From Comamonadaceae bacterium (GTDB lineage Bacteria > Pseudomonadota > Gammaproteobacteria > Burkholderiales > Burkholderiaceae_C), in contig CANJWZ010000033.1 of NCBI GenBank assembly GCA_947478725.1, positions 1-48,861 on the forward strand: a DNA stretch of 48,861 nt, read 5' to 3'. The notes beneath the pieces are model-generated. The model did no database searches. It was not told the DNA's origin and saw nothing but the letters and a program-made list of their open reading frames with translations. Shown here piece after piece: positions 45,920 through 48,861 of the stretch. The position numbers and the translations under genes were made by a program. Position 1 is the first letter of the stretch. Each line of letters begins with the position of its first letter.

Positions 45920-46887
45920 TCGATCTTGGCGCCGGACACTTTGACGACCTTTTCCCACTTCAGGGTTTCGCGGCGGGCCAGCTCGCGAAACTCCTCGGGT
46001 GAACTCGGGTCGGTCTCGGCCCCCAGCGTCTTGAAGCGATCACGCACCGCCGCGCTGGCCAGTGCCTTGCGCACTTCAGTGTTCAGCCGCACCACGATGT
46101 CTTTTGGCAAGTTCGCCGGACCGATGAGTCCGCCCCCTGCCACCACTTCAAAGCCCGGCACGGAGTCGCCAATCGCCGGCACATCCGGGTAAGTGGGTGA
46201 TCGCTGCGCGGACGAAATACCCAGCGCGCGCACCCGGCCCGCCTGCGCCTGCGGGCCCGACACCGGCGTGTTGACCATCATCAGCTGGATGTTGCCCGCT
46301 ATCAAATCGGTCATTGCGGCGGTGGCAGCGCGATAGGGCACATGCAGCATATAGGTTTGTGTCATGGACTTGAACAGCTCAACGCCCAGGTGCGCAGTCG
46401 TGCCATTGCCATCAGAGGCGAAGGCTATCTTGCCCGGGTTCTTTTTGGCGTAGGCAATCAGCTCTGACACGTTCTTCACGGGCAGGTTGTTATTGACGAT
46501 CATCAGGTTGACGACCTTCAGTGCGTTGGAGATCAGCGTGAGGTCTTTGTCGACGTCGTACGGCACGTTGCTGATCAGTGCCCGGTTGGTGGCCAGAGAC
46601 ACCACGTTGCCATAAGCCAGCGTGTACCCATCTGCTGGCGAACGAACCAGGTCCGTGGTACCGATGACATACGAGCCGCCCGGCTTGTTGTCGATGACAA
46701 ACGGCACGCCCATTTGCAGCGACAGTTGCTGGGCCAGTGCCCGCATCAGCACATCGGGCGATCCACCGGGCGCTGACGGCACGATCAAGCGTATCGGTTT
46801 GTCGGGGTATTCGGCCATGGCTGGCAGCGACAAAGCCGCCAGCATGCCGAACACCAAATTGACAAGGCGGATTCGGTAACAACACAT
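45916..46887 (-). CDS. Bug/TctC-family periplasmic receptor
   Basis: 323 residues from the ATG at 46887, with CAGGAG nine bases before; a longer frame to 46929 is less likely. A signal peptide (cleavage near MAEYP) is followed by YPDKPIRLIVPSAPGGSPDVLMR, the typical Bug start, and NKPGGSYVIGTTDLVRSPADGYTL. Bug proteins bind organic acids or amino acids for tripartite tricarboxylate transport; most in Burkholderiales are orphans, as here. Its place at the end of the D-amino-acid cluster, though on the other strand, suggests an amino-acid-related ligand. Confidence 0.92.
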   Translation of the reverse strand: MCCYRIRLVNLVFGMLAALSLPAMAEYPDKPIRLIVPSAPGGSPDVLMRALAQQLSLQMGVPFVIDNKPGGSYVIGTTDLVRSPADGYTLAYGNVVSLATNRALISNVPYDVDKDLTLISNALKVVNLMIVNNNLPVKNVSELIAYAKKNPGKIAFASDGNGTTAHLGVELFKSMTQTYMLHVPYRAATAAMTDLIAGNIQLMMVNTPVSGPQAQAGRVRALGISSAQRSPTYPDVPAIGDSVPGFEVVAGGGLIGPANLPKDIVVRLNTEVRKALASAAVRDRFKTLGAETDPSSPEEFRELARRETLKWEKVVKVSGAKID

Positions 46888-47197
46888 CTTGCGGTACTCC
46901 TGAAATGAAAACTTTCGCACCTGGCACATCAGTCATTCTAGGATGACTGGAACGGTTTGTATCAAGCGTCCTTATCGGCGGACAGCTAGCCGAGCGGAGA
47001 ACATACCAGCCTGATACTGGTGACACCGGTCAAGTGGCTGAAGTCACCGAGGTGATGAAGCAGCGCTGCTCGAAATGGAATTGCGGCGTTATTGCTCGGC
47101 GCTGCATCAATCATTAACTCACCTCGGAGCCTATCGGCAATCACGTTAATTCAGAGGCCCGTGAAGCTGCACAAGATGGCCCCCAGAGCAACAATCT
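46888..47197. other. Intergenic spacer Bug receptor - CDF transporter
   Basis: 310 bases. The first 40 bases carry the Bug gene ribosome site. Short frames (for example around 47092-47196) show no family. A decayed mobile element is possible but not supported. Confidence 0.35.
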
Positions 47198-48139
47198 CTA
47201 GCGTTGAAGGTGATCGAGATCAGCCTTGTGACTGGGGTCAACGTGAGCCATCAGGTTCAGTACACGGTGCCGCTGCATGACGCGCTGACGGGCATTCACT
47301 GCGATGTTGTGCCCGATTTCTACAGTGAGCAAGGCGTTAACTTCAAGGTGAGCGTCGACCACCACCATATCGCCCATTTTTCGGGTTTTCAGGTCGTGCA
47401 CGCCATCGACGCCGGGCGTTGCGAGCAAGGTCGCTTTGATGGCCGCCAACTCCTCCTCATCAATGCCGCGATCCATGAGGTCGTTCATGGCTTCCCAGCC
47501 GAATACCCAACCCATGCGCGCGATCATCAATCCGACAATCAGGGCTGCAATCGGGTCCAGTATCGGATAGCCCATCAAATTGCCGACGATACCCAGCCCT
47601 ACAACCAAGGACGAAGCCGCATCGGAGCGGGCATGCCAGGCGTTGGCAATCAGCATGCTTGACTTCACCTTTTTTGCGATGGCCAGCATGTAGCGGAACA
47701 GGGCCTCCTTGGCCACCAGAGCCAAGCACGCGACCCACAATGCCATCGAATGGACCTGCGCTATGTCTTCTGGCTGGTGCAATTTCATGAGCGCTGACCA
47801 GCTCATCCCAACGCCGACAGCCAAAAGTAAAACGCCAAGAACCATGGAAGCGGCGGTTTCGAAGCGATGATGCCCATAAGGGTGCTTCTCGTCTGCGTCT
47901 TTTTTACTGTGATGGCTTGCAAACAGCACCACGAAATCCGCTACCAGGTCGGACAGCGAATGGATGCCATCGGCGATCAAGCCTTGCGACTTGGACAAGG
48001 TACCCACGATGATCTGAGTCGCCGACAGCACCACATTGACCGCCACGCTGACCCATGTACTTTGGGATGTGGCTGCGGCCCGCAGTGCGGCGGTCTGCCC
48101 ACTTTCTTCGTGGTCTTCGGGCTGTTCTGAAAATTGCAT
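47198..48139 (-). CDS. Cation diffusion facilitator family transporter
   Basis: 313 residues, six membrane segments and a C-terminal cytoplasmic ferredoxin-like domain. The zinc/iron-site Asp residues are in TM2 (DGIHSLSDLVADF) and TM5 (NAWHARSDAASSLVV, the HxxxD pattern). HPYGHHRFE is the usual loop. The soluble tail (VDGVHDLKTRKMGDMVVVDAHLEV) is standard. It exports Zn2+, Fe2+ or similar in exchange for protons. Monocistronic. Metal specificity cannot be told. Confidence 0.93.
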   Translation of the reverse strand: MQFSEQPEDHEESGQTAALRAAATSQSTWVSVAVNVVLSATQIIVGTLSKSQGLIADGIHSLSDLVADFVVLFASHHSKKDADEKHPYGHHRFETAASMVLGVLLLAVGVGMSWSALMKLHQPEDIAQVHSMALWVACLALVAKEALFRYMLAIAKKVKSSMLIANAWHARSDAASSLVVGLGIVGNLMGYPILDPIAALIVGLMIARMGWVFGWEAMNDLMDRGIDEEELAAIKATLLATPGVDGVHDLKTRKMGDMVVVDAHLEVNALLTVEIGHNIAVNARQRVMQRHRVLNLMAHVDPSHKADLDHLQR

Positions 48140-48471
48140 AGCGAGATTTATGTGAGCGAGACGGGTTATTTACGGGCCAGATTAGCCATGGCTGATGGCA
48201 GATTTAAGACTCAGGCTAGTCTATACCTCGGTGCTGGAGTTCCAGAGGGCCTGTGGACTTGACCCGCTGTCATGGCCACGTTTGAAATTCAACGACGAAG
48301 CGGCGCGATTTGAGATTCGCCCACTGCTTTTCCTCAGCAGGTCCCCTCTGCTGCGATGGCCCAAGGTCAGTCAATTCAGAGCCAACTGAATCAGGTCAAG
48401 CCAAGTGATTGATTTACATGAATAATGAATCCCGACTGCAACGAGAGTCGACAACTTTTTGGAAGCTGTTC
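48140..48471. other. Intergenic spacer CDF - DUF2177
   Basis: 332 bases with the divergent control regions of both genes. An open frame at 48195-48389 resembles no family. No operator is evident. Confidence 0.35.
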
Positions 48472-48861
48472 ATGCTGAAGTACCTGGGAACCTATCTCGC
48501 CATTTTCCTGACCATGTTGGTGATCGACATGGTGTGGCTGGGCGTGATTGCCAAAACAACTTATGCCAAAGCGATGGGGCCTTTGCTCAGCCCCAACCCG
48601 AATTTATGGGCAGCGGCAGGCTTTTACCTGATGTTTCCGGTCGGCCTGCTCGTTTTTGCGGTCTTGCCGCAGACCGACAGTCCCCTATGGAAAGCCGCAT
48701 TGATGGGGGCCCTGTTTGGCTTTTTCGCCTATTCGACCTACGACCTGACCAACCTGGCGGTCATCAAAGACTGGCCGCTGGCCCTGACGTTTATCGACAT
48801 GGCCTGGGGCACGCTGGTCAGCGGCATTGCGGCGACGACTGGCAAGCTGGCGCTGGATCAC
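48472..48861 (+). CDS. DUF2177 family membrane protein, partial (3' end outside window)
   Basis: 130 codons with no stop before the window end. From the ATG at 48472 (GGAAG 7 bases before; an in-frame ATG at 48418 would add 18 residues) it reads MLKYLGTYLAIFLTMLVIDM then VWLGVIAK, with TYDLTNLAVIKDWPL and DMAWGTLVSG later. These are the hallmarks of DUF2177, a four-TM inner-membrane family (usual length about 130-140) of unknown function. Only a few residues should be missing. Confidence 0.88.
   Translation, partial: MLKYLGTYLAIFLTMLVIDMVWLGVIAKTTYAKAMGPLLSPNPNLWAAAGFYLMFPVGLLVFAVLPQTDSPLWKAALMGALFGFFAYSTYDLTNLAVIKDWPLALTFIDMAWGTLVSGIAATTGKLALDH

Noticed and set aside
47092..47280. Plus-strand frame suspected as a decayed transposase end
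   Set aside because: The resemblance to IS481/IS3-type C-termini was too weak and broke over several frames.
48195..48389. 64-codon frame between CDF and DUF2177 genes
   Set aside because: Looks random; no motif and no plausible ribosome site.

Overview
The window looks like a chromosomal segment from a betaproteobacterium of the order Burkholderiales, most likely family Comamonadaceae (Rhodoferax/Polaromonas-like). This is inferred from gene content: an Omp32-type porin, Coq7, a GroES/GroEL operon with both a heat-shock sigma-32 promoter and a CIRCE operator, a Bug/TctC receptor, and short intergenic repeats of a kind I remember from that family. No rRNA, tRNA, CRISPR array, phage or intact insertion sequence was seen.

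Layout. (1) 1-2.4 kb: tail of a cytochrome oxidase cluster (subunit IV, membrane-anchored cytochrome c, a two-TM protein of unknown role, heme O synthase ctaB). (2) 2.6-9.5 kb: an envelope-modification locus. An MBOAT acyltransferase, a DHHW/AlgX-like SGNH protein and an Ape1-like SGNH esterase form a tightly coupled operon, bracketed by two paralogous glucosaminidase-fold proteins and preceded by a divergent LysM-SGNH hydrolase. It reads as a system that puts acetyl groups on, takes them off and trims the cell wall or an exopolysaccharide. (3) 9.6-10.7 kb: a small EthD/GYD pair (the GYD gene truncated) and an AT-rich spacer with two inverted repeats. (4) 10.7-20.2 kb: queC, then on the minus strand an eight-gene directon, ilvA, a CWC-type Cys-rich protein, cobT, cobS, cobC, a 5'-nucleotidase, a BacA/YddA-like ABC transporter and an MFS protein. 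Neighbours overlap or lie within about 10 nt. A leader with a strong terminator precedes ilvA. (5) 20.3-24.5 kb: OsmC, a long inverted repeat, coq7, a porin, a DUF3047 lipoprotein and a RelBE toxin-antitoxin pair. (6) 24.9-31.5 kb: central carbon genes zwf, tal and pgi, a type Vd patatin autotransporter, and a relic of a second pgi 3' end. (7) 31.5-34.9 kb: an orphan solute-binding lipoprotein and groES-groEL. (8) 35.1-41.3 kb: a possible MmgE/PrpD remnant and an RND tripartite efflux operon. (9) 41.7-46.9 kb: a D-amino-acid cluster with two fold-type III PLP enzymes of different metal-site type, a D-aminoacylase, a Rid-family protein lacking the key Arg, and a Bug receptor. (10) 47.2-48.9 kb: a CDF metal exporter and a DUF2177 protein cut by the window end.

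The most interesting units are the MBOAT/DHHW/Ape1/glucosaminidase locus, the placement of a BacA-like ABC transporter in a corrinoid nucleotide-loop operon, the D-amino-acid cluster, and the candidate leader/small RNA before ilvA. Base composition appears lower in GC in the first ~10.6 kb than in queC onward (judged by eye, not computed).
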